A DNA stretch of 64,000 nt. Source: an uncultured Bacteroidales bacterium. GTDB lineage: Bacteria; Bacteroidota; Bacteroidia; Bacteroidales; Bacteroidaceae. The notes under the pieces were generated by a model, which saw only the letters and a program-made list of their open reading frames with translations, was not told the origin of the DNA and did not search any database. Shown piece after piece: positions 1 through 7,392 of the stretch. Numbering within the stretch: position 1 is the first letter of the stretch; each line of letters opens with the position of its first letter. The DNA lies in the NCBI GenBank assembly GCA_949297215.1, contig CASFRV010000001.1:1-64000 (forward strand). The letters are read 5' to 3'. Both the position numbers and the translations under genes were made by a program.

Positions 1-273
1 GATGAGCGAATCGTTGGGCAGGGGGACGCCGTTCTTATATTGTGCCTGCGTCATGAGCAGCGCATATCGGGCCCGGCTTTCGCCCCGAAGCTGCCTTGTG
101 CTGTCGATGTCGCAGAGCAGGCGGTAAGCGCTGTCGGGGTGTTCGCGCATGACGGCTTCGGCCTGTTCAAGCAGTTGTATGGTTCCTTTACGGGCGGAGA
201 GAAAATGCCAGATGCAGCTTCCGAGAAGAGCAGCAACAGCAAATGAGAGGGGATATATGAGTCTTTTCTTCAT
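1..273 (-). CDS. TPR-family envelope protein, N-terminal part (cut by window edge)
   Basis: The frame is open from an ATG at 273 to base 1, giving 91 residues; the rest lies outside the window. It starts with a basic tail and a hydrophobic segment (about residues 5-25) with the lipobox-like LLGSC at 17-21, so it is probably an exported lipoprotein or membrane-anchored protein. It continues with LLEQAEAVMREHPDSAYRLL and ARYALLMTQAQYKNG. This matches my memory of the Bacteroidales tetratricopeptide-repeat proteins whose N-terminus reads PDSAL-LL and RYALL-TQA. Function in that family is poorly known. A TAATTTTG -7 box lies at 297-304 on the minus strand. A decayed relative lies just upstream at about 1250-1436. 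Confidence 0.7.
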   Translation of the reverse strand, partial: MKKRLIYPLSFAVAALLGSCIWHFLSARKGTIQLLEQAEAVMREHPDSAYRLLCDIDSTRQLRGESRARYALLMTQAQYKNGVPLPNDSLI

Positions 274-572
274 ATTGCGACATGTTTAAGTGTGTGCAAA
301 ATTACGAAAAATCAGAAAAGACGCTTCTTTGTGTGGCTCTTACTGGGGAGGACGGAGCGGGATGAGGGGAGAAGAATTCGAACTTTGGAGATTAGCAACT
401 TCAAATGGGTATGAAGTGGCGGCCTTTTAAAAGGAAGAGTAGGAAGAAGGGGGCTGTTTGTCGTTCTCATCGAACGTAAAAAGCAAACGACCCCCATAAT
501 AGCCGCTTGCTTTCGTTATATTTTATATTTGAGGTTAATGGCTCTGATTGAATAGGAGGGAATGTTTCGTTT
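274..572. other. Intergenic stretch without a convincing gene
   Basis: No credible coding frame. It holds the likely promoter of the edge TPR gene (TAATTTTG, minus strand, 297-304) and an imperfect hairpin, GGGGGCTGTTTG against CAAACGACCCCC (about 450-494), which may act as a weak terminator for the minus-strand gene ending at 573. Confidence 0.5.
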
Positions 573-1148
573 CTAAAAGCGCCATCCGATGCTGACGTAG
601 ACATGAGACAGGTTGCCTACAAGGCTGCTGCCGGTGGCGTCGTAGTAGCGGTAGCCCACTGAGAGGGTGGCCCTGTTGCGCCGAAGCGAGGCGAGACGCA
701 GAGCTCCGTCATAGTAGACATATCGCCAGTCGCTTTTGCCCACGACGCCTCCTGCGGTGAGGCATAGGTCCAAGCTTTCTTCTTTTATGTTTTGTGCGTT
801 GGGGCCGAAGCTGAACAGGCGCGCTCCGAGACCGCCGCCCAAAGCGTGGTTCTGAAACCACGTACGGTTGTTGCCATCTTTAAAGAGCCCGTAGGTGTCG
901 TCATATTTGGCGATGAGGAAAAATCGTTTAGTAAAATCATACTCGGCCGACAAATTAAGGGAAAACGACTGGAAATCGTCGAAGTCGCGTCCACCGGTGA
1001 CGTTGATGCCAAAGTGAAGCGGCAGCTTGTCCCATGGGGTCTGCGTTGTCGTGTTGGAGGCTTGTGCCTGCGCAGTGAGCGAAAGGCATCCTCCAACAAT
1101 AAAGGCCAGTAAACATTTGAATGGTTTCGAAATAAAATTTCTGTTCAT
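573..1148 (-). CDS. Probable small outer-membrane beta-barrel protein
   Basis: A 191-residue protein from the ATG at 1148. It has a basic N-terminus and a hydrophobic signal peptide ending near AQA (residues 20-25). The mature part alternates polar and aromatic residues in beta-strand style, for example LHFGINVTGG, YDFTKRFFLIAKYDD and LSHVYVSIGWRF. It ends in Phe, the usual last residue of outer-membrane barrels. The frame stays open upstream to 1367, but that extension reads into a remnant of a TPR gene, so I take the Met before NRNFISKPFKCLL as the start. A -7 box (TACCTTTG, 1181-1188) and a duplicated operator lie just upstream. Ligand and role are unknown; OmpW-like or plain porin-like barrels are alternatives. 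Confidence 0.65.
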   Translation of the reverse strand: MNRNFISKPFKCLLAFIVGGCLSLTAQAQASNTTTQTPWDKLPLHFGINVTGGRDFDDFQSFSLNLSAEYDFTKRFFLIAKYDDTYGLFKDGNNRTWFQNHALGGGLGARLFSFGPNAQNIKEESLDLCLTAGGVVGKSDWRYVYYDGALRLASLRRNRATLSVGYRYYDATGSSLVGNLSHVYVSIGWRF

Positions 1149-1180
1149 AAGAGTTAGTTTTATGAGTTGGTAAGCGTTGG

Positions 1181-1242
1181 CAAAGGTAGAGGGCGTTTTT
1201 TGTATTTGCAAGAAAGCATGGTAGACAAATGGGGGACATTTT
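1181..1242 (-). promoter_or_regulatory. Promoter plus duplicated operator-like module, copy 1
   Basis: On the minus strand: TACCTTTG (-7, 1188-1181), then 20 bases up to TTG (-33, 1211-1209), then a conserved block running to 1242. In plus orientation the block contains TTGCAAGAAA, GGTAGACAAATG and GACATTTT. The same words, with the same 17-base gap between TTGCAA and the -7 box, occur at 3856-3917 upstream of another gene. Confidence 0.65.
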
Positions 1243-1249
1243 AGAGTGT

Positions 1250-1436
1250 GCTGATTGTGATATATGGTTGAATAGCTGTACTTTAAATAGAAAAACCCGT
1301 AGACATTAGCGTTCCGCGGGGCAATGATGAGAGGAATAGTGTCGTTATAATATTGTCTCTGCGTCATGAGTAGCGTGCGGCGACTTCTGCCTGTTCGAGC
1401 AGGCGGGTTGTATCTTTATCCTTCGCTTGGGTATAA
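1250..1436 (-). pseudogene. Remnant of a TPR-family gene related to the edge gene
   Basis: Minus-strand reading gives two fragments in different frames. The upstream one, at about 1436-1380, reads YTQAKDKDTTRLLEQAE. The next reads LLMTQRQYYNDTIPL, ending around 1335, and then drifts. Both match the first 91 residues of the edge gene (LLEQAE and ARYALLMTQAQYKNGVPL). Compared with that gene, about 25-30 codons between LLEQAE and ARY are missing, and a frame change produces a stop straight after ARYS. This looks like decay of a duplicated paralogue. The end points are approximate. Confidence 0.5.
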
Positions 1437-1460
1437 AAGGGTTGGCTGCATGTGAGATAT

Positions 1461-1496
1461 GCCCGTTGAGCAAGCGCTCAGGCTTGCTCAACGGGC
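1461..1496 (-). terminator. 15-bp stem-loop downstream of the thioredoxin-fold gene
   Basis: GCCCGTTGAGCAAGC (1461-1475) pairs perfectly with GCTTGCTCAACGGGC (1482-1496) around a 6-base loop. It lies about 30 bases past the stop of the minus-strand gene ending at 1525. There is no long U-run on that strand, so it may act as a weak terminator or an mRNA 3' end. Confidence 0.5.
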
Positions 1497-1524
1497 AAAA
1501 GAAAAAATCGCAGTGGTGGAAATC

Positions 1525-3327
1525 TTACGGGCGGGGCTGTATAAACTTGACGTACGTCTGCCCGTCGCGTTTGGCCACGTAGAATACGCGACCGTTGCCC
1601 TCTCCGCGGCGCAGGCCGTAGGACAGCACCTTCTCGCGGTTGTCTTCGGGGGTCAGCATGTAGCGTTCCGTGACTTGGCCCGTCTCGCGGGAAAGACGCA
1701 CATATTCGCAAGAGGAGGCCGTCGTTTCATCGTCGTATGGTTTTCCGTGCTGAACGAGGCAGTTGATGCCGAGGCTGTCGAGCGTCATTTGTCTGATATA
1801 GCGGTTGAAGAAAGCGTCGTATGTGTGGGGGTAGTCCTCGTTGTAGAGCAGGTCGGTCTGCGGGGCGGGCAGGCTGTCGGCGTCCAGGTGGAACACCTCG
1901 TAGGTGCGCAGCGTCGTTTGAGGACGGTCGGAGGCGGTGGCATAGAGCAGGCCGGTGAAGCCGTTGCCATAGACGAAGGTGCTGTCGCAGGTGTCGGCCA
2001 CGGGGTGGAGAAAGGCGTATCCTGTCAGGCTGCGACGGAAGACGTCTTCCAACCGGCCGAAGCGGCGGACGAGATGACCCGTGCGCTTGTCGAACTGTGA
2101 CATGTAGGGAAGAGGCTGGTCATAGAAATTGTCCACGCGCGGGTCGTAGAGCGGGTTGCCCTTGCAGCTGTCGTCGGGCAGGAAGTAGGAGTAGGTGAAC
2201 TTTTCCGTGGCCATGGCGATGCAGGTGTTTCCGAGCGGGAACGTAGTGAAGTGCATATCCATATAGTTGACGTCGTCGGTGATGTCGGCGTCGATGTCGG
2301 TCGTCGGGCGCCGCGAAAAGGGTTGCAGGCGCCATCGTAGCACGAGGGGCTCGTTGTAGAAGCTGGTGTTTTCGCCTTCTTGGAATACGAGAGGAACGGA
2401 ATAGGACAAGCCTATTTCGCCAGGCCCGAAGAAGCTGGCGCCGATAGCCATATAGCGGAACGAAGGTCGGTAGGCTTCCATCTCGGTCGGTGCCAGGTCT
2501 ATGAAATTGTCGCGATATACGCTGTCGATGAGCAAAGTCTTGGTTTCTCCGAAGGCCTGCTCCGACGGATTGTATCGGAAGAGGAAGCCTGCGTTGCACA
2601 GCTTATCGCTCAGCAGCAGGTAGTTGCCTTGCAGCACGACATTGCCTTGTAGCGAAGAAAGATTGTATCCTTTGTTGAGATGAAGCGGAAGGGTCGGTGA
2701 ATAGACCAGATGCCGAGCTATTTCTTTCTCTCGGACCGAAGTTGGCAGAGGAGGTTGTTGCTCTTCCACCTCGTCGCCAGCAAAGGTGTGAAAGGGCAAG
2801 GGCTCGCGCACGGCCATGAAGTCGCGGATGAAAGCGGGGCTGATATACGAAAGCTGGCCGCCTGCGATGAGGCGGCCGTGCCGGGCGTCTATCTTCAAAA
2901 CATGGATGCCATTGGGATAGTTGTAGCTAAAGCTGAATATCTTCTTATACTGTTTCTTGTCGTCGACGGTCAAGCGGTCTTCGCCCCAGCGTTCGCGCAT
3001 GGCATAGCCAACGGCAGCCTCTGCGTCGCCATAGAGCAGAATGGCCAGCAGTTCCTCGTCGGGTTTCTCTGCTTTCAGCACTTGTACGAAGGATGGAATG
3101 ACGGCTTCGCAGCGAGGACAACCGTTGGGGATAAAGATTATGGCTACGACAGTGTCCTTTCCCGGGTACATTTGCTGCATGTAGTCGCGCAGGAGCTGTT
3201 CAGTCCCTTGTTTCTGACGGATTTGCAAAGGGTCTTCCATCATCAACTCGTAGAAGTTCTCGCCTTCCTGTCCGTGGACCGTAAGGAATACGAGGCTGCT
3301 AAGCAACAGAAACAATATTTTTTTCAT
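1525..3327 (-). CDS. Exported thioredoxin-fold protein with long C-terminal propeller-like region
   Basis: 600 residues with a signal peptide (residues 1-19, ending VHG). Residues about 55-160 look like a thioredoxin/TlpA-type fold: VVAIIFIPNGCPRCEAVIPS holds a CxxC motif (CPRC), followed by a helix and a beta strand (LLAILLYG). The remaining 400 or so residues are beta-rich with repeated short strands such as NVVLQGNYLLLSD and RYMAIGAS. They resemble the six-bladed propeller regions of Bacteroidales periplasmic proteins; that is inference. The protein should sit in the periplasm or on the outer membrane. It follows the small secreted protein at 3400-3795 in the same direction, separated by a strong hairpin, so both probably share the promoter near 3860. 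Its redox partner is unknown. Confidence 0.65.
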   Translation of the reverse strand: MKKILFLLLSSLVFLTVHGQEGENFYELMMEDPLQIRQKQGTEQLLRDYMQQMYPGKDTVVAIIFIPNGCPRCEAVIPSFVQVLKAEKPDEELLAILLYGDAEAAVGYAMRERWGEDRLTVDDKKQYKKIFSFSYNYPNGIHVLKIDARHGRLIAGGQLSYISPAFIRDFMAVREPLPFHTFAGDEVEEQQPPLPTSVREKEIARHLVYSPTLPLHLNKGYNLSSLQGNVVLQGNYLLLSDKLCNAGFLFRYNPSEQAFGETKTLLIDSVYRDNFIDLAPTEMEAYRPSFRYMAIGASFFGPGEIGLSYSVPLVFQEGENTSFYNEPLVLRWRLQPFSRRPTTDIDADITDDVNYMDMHFTTFPLGNTCIAMATEKFTYSYFLPDDSCKGNPLYDPRVDNFYDQPLPYMSQFDKRTGHLVRRFGRLEDVFRRSLTGYAFLHPVADTCDSTFVYGNGFTGLLYATASDRPQTTLRTYEVFHLDADSLPAPQTDLLYNEDYPHTYDAFFNRYIRQMTLDSLGINCLVQHGKPYDDETTASSCEYVRLSRETGQVTERYMLTPEDNREKVLSYGLRRGEGNGRVFYVAKRDGQTYVKFIQPRP

Positions 3328-3354
3328 TGTCAGATCTTATTAGAGTGAAATATT

Positions 3355-3396
3355 AATACAACCCGCCATGTCCAGCGAGGAATGGCGGGTTGTATT
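3355..3396 (-). terminator. Perfect 15-bp stem-loop between two co-directional genes
   Basis: AATACAACCCGCCAT (3355-3369) pairs with ATGGCGGGTTGTATT (3382-3396). It begins 3 bases after the stop of the 131-residue secreted protein and lies 28 bases before the start of the thioredoxin-fold gene. There is no strong U-run, so it may attenuate read-through or protect the upstream mRNA. Confidence 0.55.
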
Positions 3397-3399
3397 CTT

Positions 3400-3795
3400 T
3401 TAGTCGAGGTTAGTCTCAGCACTTTCTCCTTCCCAGATAACTTTAAGGCCCGGGTAGGTGCGTTCGCATTGTTTCATGGTGATGTAGTCGCTGTAAGGCG
3501 TGTCGGCCGGGAGAATGACGATTCTTGTAACGGTGTTCGAGTTCGTGCTGAGCAAGCCGATGCTTCCATCGTTTCCGCCTAAGGTAGGAGGAACTTTATC
3601 AAAGTTTCTGTCCCCTTCTACGGTTTCTCCTGGTCCCGGAACGTAGACCCGTGCGCAAATGCGGGTGGTAAGTCCTCTGCATGGGTTCCATGCGTCGCCA
3701 GTACTTTTGCGTCCATAATAGGTTGTGTAGCCACCTGCAAAGGCAGAAGTGGCGAGCAGCAACATGGCTGCGATAGATAAGAATTTACGTTTCAT
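3400..3795 (-). CDS. Small secreted protein of unknown function
   Basis: 131 residues. Residues 1-20 form a clear signal peptide (basic start, LLLATSAFA cleavage region). The mature part of about 110 residues has three cysteines (NPCRGL, RICARV, KQCERT), is rich in Gly/Thr/Tyr, and has no domain I recognise. It is first in a two-gene unit with the thioredoxin-fold protein at 1525-3327. A redox-active partner next to a cysteine-containing secreted protein is suggestive but proves nothing. Small exported proteins beside propeller-like or thioredoxin-like proteins are common in Bacteroidales (for example the NVEALA families), but this one lacks an NVEALA signature. Confidence 0.6.
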   Translation of the reverse strand: MKRKFLSIAAMLLLATSAFAGGYTTYYGRKSTGDAWNPCRGLTTRICARVYVPGPGETVEGDRNFDKVPPTLGGNDGSIGLLSTNSNTVTRIVILPADTPYSDYITMKQCERTYPGLKVIWEGESAETNLD

Positions 3796-3855
3796 GTTAA
3801 TATCTTTTAACGTTTAGTGGGGATACTTGCAGCTGCTTGGCTGTGTCTCCGAGTG

Positions 3856-3917
3856 CAAAAGTACGGGGCTCTTGCAGCCTTTGCAAGAAAACGAGGTAGA
3901 CAAATGAGTAGACATTT
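3856..3917 (-). promoter_or_regulatory. Promoter plus duplicated operator-like module, copy 2
   Basis: Minus strand: TACTTTTG (-7, 3863-3856), a TTG at 3886-3884 with 20 bases between, then upstream two direct copies of TGTCTAC 11 bases apart (within 3897-3914, read on the minus strand). The words TTGCAAGAAA, GGTAGACAAATG and GACATTTT match copy 1 at 1206-1242, and weaker similarity continues to about 3990. Confidence 0.65.
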
Positions 3918-4025
3918 TGGGCTTAGTGAAAGCCTTATATACGTTGATATTTAGTGGTTTACGCATCTATGAGGGTGGACATGGGCGTTCCGAGCCTTGA
4001 ATGGGTGGGCACGATTGCATGAAAA

Positions 4026-4070
4026 ACGGGGAGCGCCTGCGGGACGGAACCCGTGGCGCTCCCCGTTGGA
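4026..4070 (-). terminator. Rho-independent terminator of pflB
   Basis: ACGGGGAGCGCC (4026-4037) pairs with GGCGCTCCCCGT (4055-4066), with further CGGG/CCCG pairing in the loop. On the minus strand the stem is followed by a T-run (plus-strand A-run at 4022-4026), 28 bases after the pflB stop. Confidence 0.75.
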
Positions 4071-4093
4071 TGGGGTATGTGTTTGACAGCCGT

Positions 4094-6322
4094 TTACATG
4101 CGTTCGTGGAACGAACGGCTGATCACTTCGAGCTGGTGCTCGCGGCTCAGCTTGGTGAAGTTGACGGCGTAGCCCGAGACGCGGATGGTGAGCTGCGGGT
4201 ATTTCTCGGGATGCTCCATGGCGTCTTCCAGCATTTCGCGGTTGAGCACGTTGACGTTCAGGTGGTGGGCACCCTTGGTGAAGTAGCCGTCGATCATCGT
4301 GACGAGGTTTTCAACGCGGGCCTCGGGCGTGGGGCCGAGCGACTTGGGCACGATGGAGAACGTGTTGGAGATGCCGTCCTGAGCGTCGCGGTAGCGAAGC
4401 TTGGCCACAGAGCTGAGCGAAGCGATGGCGCCGCTCTTGTCGCGTCCGTGCATGGGGTTGGCACCCGGGGCGAAGGCTACGCCCTTGGCGCGGCCGTCGG
4501 GGGTGGCACCCGTCTTCTTGCCATACATCACGTTGGACGTGATGGTGAGCAGCGAGAGCGTGGGGCGGGCGTTCTTGTAGACAGGCAGCTTTTTGAGCTC
4601 TTCGCTGAAATAGTAGACGAGGTCGACGCCGAGGTGGTCAACGCGGTCGTCGTTGTTGCCGAAGCAGGGGAACTCGCCCTCGATGTCGAAGCTCTCGGTG
4701 AGGCCGATGTCGTTGCGGCGGGCCGTCACCTTGGCATACTTGATGGCCGAGAGCGAGTCGATGGCGATGGAGAGGCCGGCCACGCCGTAGGCCAGGTTGA
4801 TGCGCGGGTTGGTATCGACGAAAGCCATCTGGGCTTTTTCGTAGTAGTACTTGTCGTGCATGTAGTGGATGATGTTCATCGCCTCGTTGTAGACGCGGGC
4901 CACTTGCGTGAGCACGAGTTTGTAGTTGGCCATGACCTCTTCATAGTTGAGGCGGTCGCTCGTCAGGACAGGAATGCCCTCGACGATGACGGTACCCGTG
5001 TTTTCGCAGCGTCCGCCGTTGATGGCCAGCAGCAGGGCTTTGGCCAGGTTGGCGCGGGCACCGAAGAACTGAACCTGACGGCCGATGTCCTGGTAGGAAA
5101 CGCAGCAGGCAATGCCGTAGTCGTCGCTGTGGCGCACTTCGCGCATTAGCGTGTCGTTTTCATACTGGATGGAGCTCGTGTCGACCGACACTTTGGCGCA
5201 GAAGTCCTTGAAGCCTTCGGGCAGTTCGGGGCTCCACAGCACCGTGAGGTTGGGCTCGGGCGAGGGGCCGAGGTTGTAGAGCGTCTGCAAGAAGCGGAAC
5301 GACGTTTTCGTCACCTTGGTGCGTCCGTCGTTGAAGCGTCCGCCCAGGGCTTCGGTCACCCACGTGGGGTCGCCGGCGAAGATTTCGTTGTAGGAGGCCA
5401 TGCGCAGGTGGCGCACCATGCGGAGCTTGATGACGAACTGGTCAACGAGCTCCTGAGCGAAGCTTTCGTCGATGAGGCCGTGCTTGAGGTCGTGCTCAAT
5501 GTAGATGTCGAGGAACGACGACACGTTACCCAGCGACATGGCGGCTCCGTCCTGCTCCTTGACGGCGGCAAGGTAGGCCATGTAGACCCACTGCACGGCT
5601 TCCTGTGCCGTATAGGCCGGGCGGGAGAGGTCGAGCCCGTAATATTCGCCCATGACTTTGATGTCTTTCAGGGCTCTGATCTGCTCGGCCACCTCTTCGC
5701 GCAGGCGGATGCGGTCCTCGGTCATGGGGCCCGTGAGGTGGTGCAGGTCGTCGGTCTTGGCCTCGATGATGCGGTCGATGCCGTAGAGGGCCAGGCGACG
5801 GTAGTCGCCGATGATGCGTCCGCGGGCATAGTTGTCGGGCAGGCCCGTCAGGAAGCCCAGCGAGCGGAACTTGCGGATTTCCTCGGTGTAGACGTCGAAC
5901 ACGCCGTCGTTGTGGGTCTTGCGGTAGCGGGTGAAGATTTCCTTTACCTCGGGGTTCAGCTGCACGCCGTTCTCGGCGCAGGCTTTCTCAACGACGCGTA
6001 CGCCGCCGAAAGGCTTGATGGCACGTTTCAGCAGCATGTCGGTCTGCAAGCCCACGATGAGTTCGTTCTCGCGGTCGATGTAGCCTGCGGGATGCGAGGT
6101 GATGGTCGAGACGCGGTCGGGGTCGAGCGCACGTACGCCGCCGGCGGCGCGTTCCTCTTCGAGGGCTTGCAGACATTCTTTCCACACGGCCAAGGTGCGG
6201 GCGGTGGGGCCTTGCAGGAAAGAGGCGTCACCTTCGTAGGGCGTGATGTTTCTACGCACAAAGTCGGTGACGTTGATTTCGTGGCTCCATGGCCCGTCGA
6301 TGAATTGCTTGGTCAAATCCAT
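4094..6322 (-). CDS. pflB: Pyruvate formate-lyase (formate C-acetyltransferase)
   Basis: 742 residues from [10 protein letters not shown], the usual length and start of the family; the frame is open 28 codons further but without similarity. It converts pyruvate and CoA to acetyl-CoA and formate in the anaerobic cytoplasm. The adjacent active-site cysteines ([12 protein letters not shown]) and the C-terminal glycine-radical motif (RVSGYAVNF) are intact. It must be activated by a radical-SAM enzyme (PflA), which is not next to it: downstream there is only a terminator. Upstream on the other strand is efp. A TACCTTTG -7 box at 6426-6433 gives a leader of about 100 bases holding a CCCGCCG/CGGCGGG hairpin (6369-6389). 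Confidence 0.97.
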   Translation of the reverse strand: MDLTKQFIDGPWSHEINVTDFVRRNITPYEGDASFLQGPTARTLAVWKECLQALEEERAAGGVRALDPDRVSTITSHPAGYIDRENELIVGLQTDMLLKRAIKPFGGVRVVEKACAENGVQLNPEVKEIFTRYRKTHNDGVFDVYTEEIRKFRSLGFLTGLPDNYARGRIIGDYRRLALYGIDRIIEAKTDDLHHLTGPMTEDRIRLREEVAEQIRALKDIKVMGEYYGLDLSRPAYTAQEAVQWVYMAYLAAVKEQDGAAMSLGNVSSFLDIYIEHDLKHGLIDESFAQELVDQFVIKLRMVRHLRMASYNEIFAGDPTWVTEALGGRFNDGRTKVTKTSFRFLQTLYNLGPSPEPNLTVLWSPELPEGFKDFCAKVSVDTSSIQYENDTLMREVRHSDDYGIACCVSYQDIGRQVQFFGARANLAKALLLAINGGRCENTGTVIVEGIPVLTSDRLNYEEVMANYKLVLTQVARVYNEAMNIIHYMHDKYYYEKAQMAFVDTNPRINLAYGVAGLSIAIDSLSAIKYAKVTARRNDIGLTESFDIEGEFPCFGNNDDRVDHLGVDLVYYFSEELKKLPVYKNARPTLSLLTITSNVMYGKKTGATPDGRAKGVAFAPGANPMHGRDKSGAIASLSSVAKLRYRDAQDGISNTFSIVPKSLGPTPEARVENLVTMIDGYFTKGAHHLNVNVLNREMLEDAMEHPEKYPQLTIRVSGYAVNFTKLSREHQLEVISRSFHERM

Positions 6323-6425
6323 AAGCTTAATATAAATAATGTGTAAAACGTGTTGTATGCATTCCTTGCCCGCCGTTTCGACCGGCGGGACGGGCCGTTT
6401 TCGCACGTTTGACCCGTTTCGTGTG

Positions 6426-6433
6426 CAAAGGTA
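6426..6433 (-). promoter_or_regulatory. -7 box for pflB
   Basis: TACCTTTG on the minus strand, matching the Bacteroidota TAnnTTTG box; no clear -33 element at the usual distance. Confidence 0.5.
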
Positions 6434-6582
6434 ATGAATAAATTACAAATTAGCACAGAAAACAGGCGAAAACTCGTTTTTGTTGAAACGTTTTGCTCGG
6501 AACTCTTGCTTTTACGCCCGCGAAAAGCGCGCGGGAAGCCAAGAAAATCAAGGGCTTGGTTTAATTTTCTGAAAAAAAGCCG

Positions 6583-6590
6583 TAACTTTG
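6583..6590 (+). promoter_or_regulatory. -7 box for efp
   Basis: TAACTTTG with TTG-like tracts 20-25 bases upstream; the start codon is about 65 bases downstream. Confidence 0.6.
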
Positions 6591-6653
6591 CGCGCGTTCA
6601 AAGAGGAACTGCCTTAGAAAATACAGAACAACAGATAAATACATCCGAACAAC

Positions 6654-7220
6654 ATGATTAAATCGCAAGACATCAAGAAGGGAACCTGCATCCGTTTGGA
6701 CGGAAAGCTCTATTTCTGCATCGACTTCCTGCACGTGAAGCCCGGTAAGGGCAACACCATCATGCGCACCACGCTGAAGGACGTGGTGAGCGGCCGCGTG
6801 TTGGAGCGTCGCTTCAACATCGGCGAAGCGCTCGAAGACGTGCGTGTGGAGCGTCGTCCCTATCAGTACTCGTATGCCGAGGGCGATTCGTTCCACTTCC
6901 TCAACCAGGAAACGTGGGACGACGTGGTCATTGCCAAAGAGCTCATCACGGGCGTCGACTTCATGAAGGAGGGCGACGTCGTTGACGTGGTGAGCGATGC
7001 ATCGACCGACACGATTCTTTACGCCGAGATGCCTGTGAAGACGCGTCTGAAGATTACCTATACCGAGCCGGGCCTGAAGGGCGACACTGCCACCAACACG
7101 CTGAAGCCCGCCACGCTCGAAACGGGAGCCGAGATCCGCGTGCCCCTCTTCATCAACGAAGGCGAAATTGTCGAGGTCGACACGCGCGACGGTTCCTACG
7201 TGAACCGCGTGAAGGCCTGA
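6654..7220 (+). CDS. efp: Translation elongation factor P
   Basis: 188 residues, normal length. EF-P binds stalled ribosomes next to the P site and rescues peptide-bond formation at polyproline stretches. The N-terminal KOW-like domain carries the modifiable loop VKPGKGN with Lys32 at the tip. It is followed by two OB-fold domains and ends in the usual SYVNRVKA-type tail. No modification-enzyme gene lies next to it. It has its own promoter (6583-6590) and a strong terminator (7248-7289), so it is a single-gene transcript. Confidence 0.97.
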   Translation: MIKSQDIKKGTCIRLDGKLYFCIDFLHVKPGKGNTIMRTTLKDVVSGRVLERRFNIGEALEDVRVERRPYQYSYAEGDSFHFLNQETWDDVVIAKELITGVDFMKEGDVVDVVSDASTDTILYAEMPVKTRLKITYTEPGLKGDTATNTLKPATLETGAEIRVPLFINEGEIVEVDTRDGSYVNRVKA

Positions 7221-7247
7221 TCGTCGCTGTTTCATAAGGTTTAAAAG

Positions 7248-7289
7248 CCGCCTGCATCGCCCCGCGTGGGAGGGTGCAGGCGGTTTTTT
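7248..7289 (+). terminator. Rho-independent terminator of efp
   Basis: CCGCCTGCA (7248-7256) pairs with TGCAGGCGG (7275-7283), followed by six T. Confidence 0.85.
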
Positions 7290-7337
7290 CGTACCCCGCC
7301 GGGAGCCGCATGTTCTGCCTTCTGGCGGTAAAATGCA

Positions 7338-7371
7338 AAGCGCCCCCGTTCCTTGCGGAGCGGGGGCGCTT
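7338..7371 (-). terminator. Terminator of nifJ
   Basis: AAGCGCCCCCG (7338-7348) pairs with CGGGGGCGCTT (7361-7371). It lies 22 bases past the nifJ stop and is followed on the minus strand by a T-rich tract. Confidence 0.7.
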
Positions 7372-7392
7372 ATTATATAAGGTGTGGGGCGT

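Larger units (their letters stand above)
6323..6653. other. Divergent promoter region between pflB and efp
   Basis: No gene. It contains the leader hairpin of pflB, the pflB -7 box (6426-6433) and the efp -7 box (6583-6590). An AT-rich tract lies between them. Confidence 0.7.

Noticed and set aside
7374-7386. The 13-mer TATATAAGGTGTG shared with 43986-43998, and similar words elsewhere
   Set aside because: In a 64-kb window chance alone gives a number of repeated 13-mers, one copy is inside the malQ coding sequence, and the flanks do not match.
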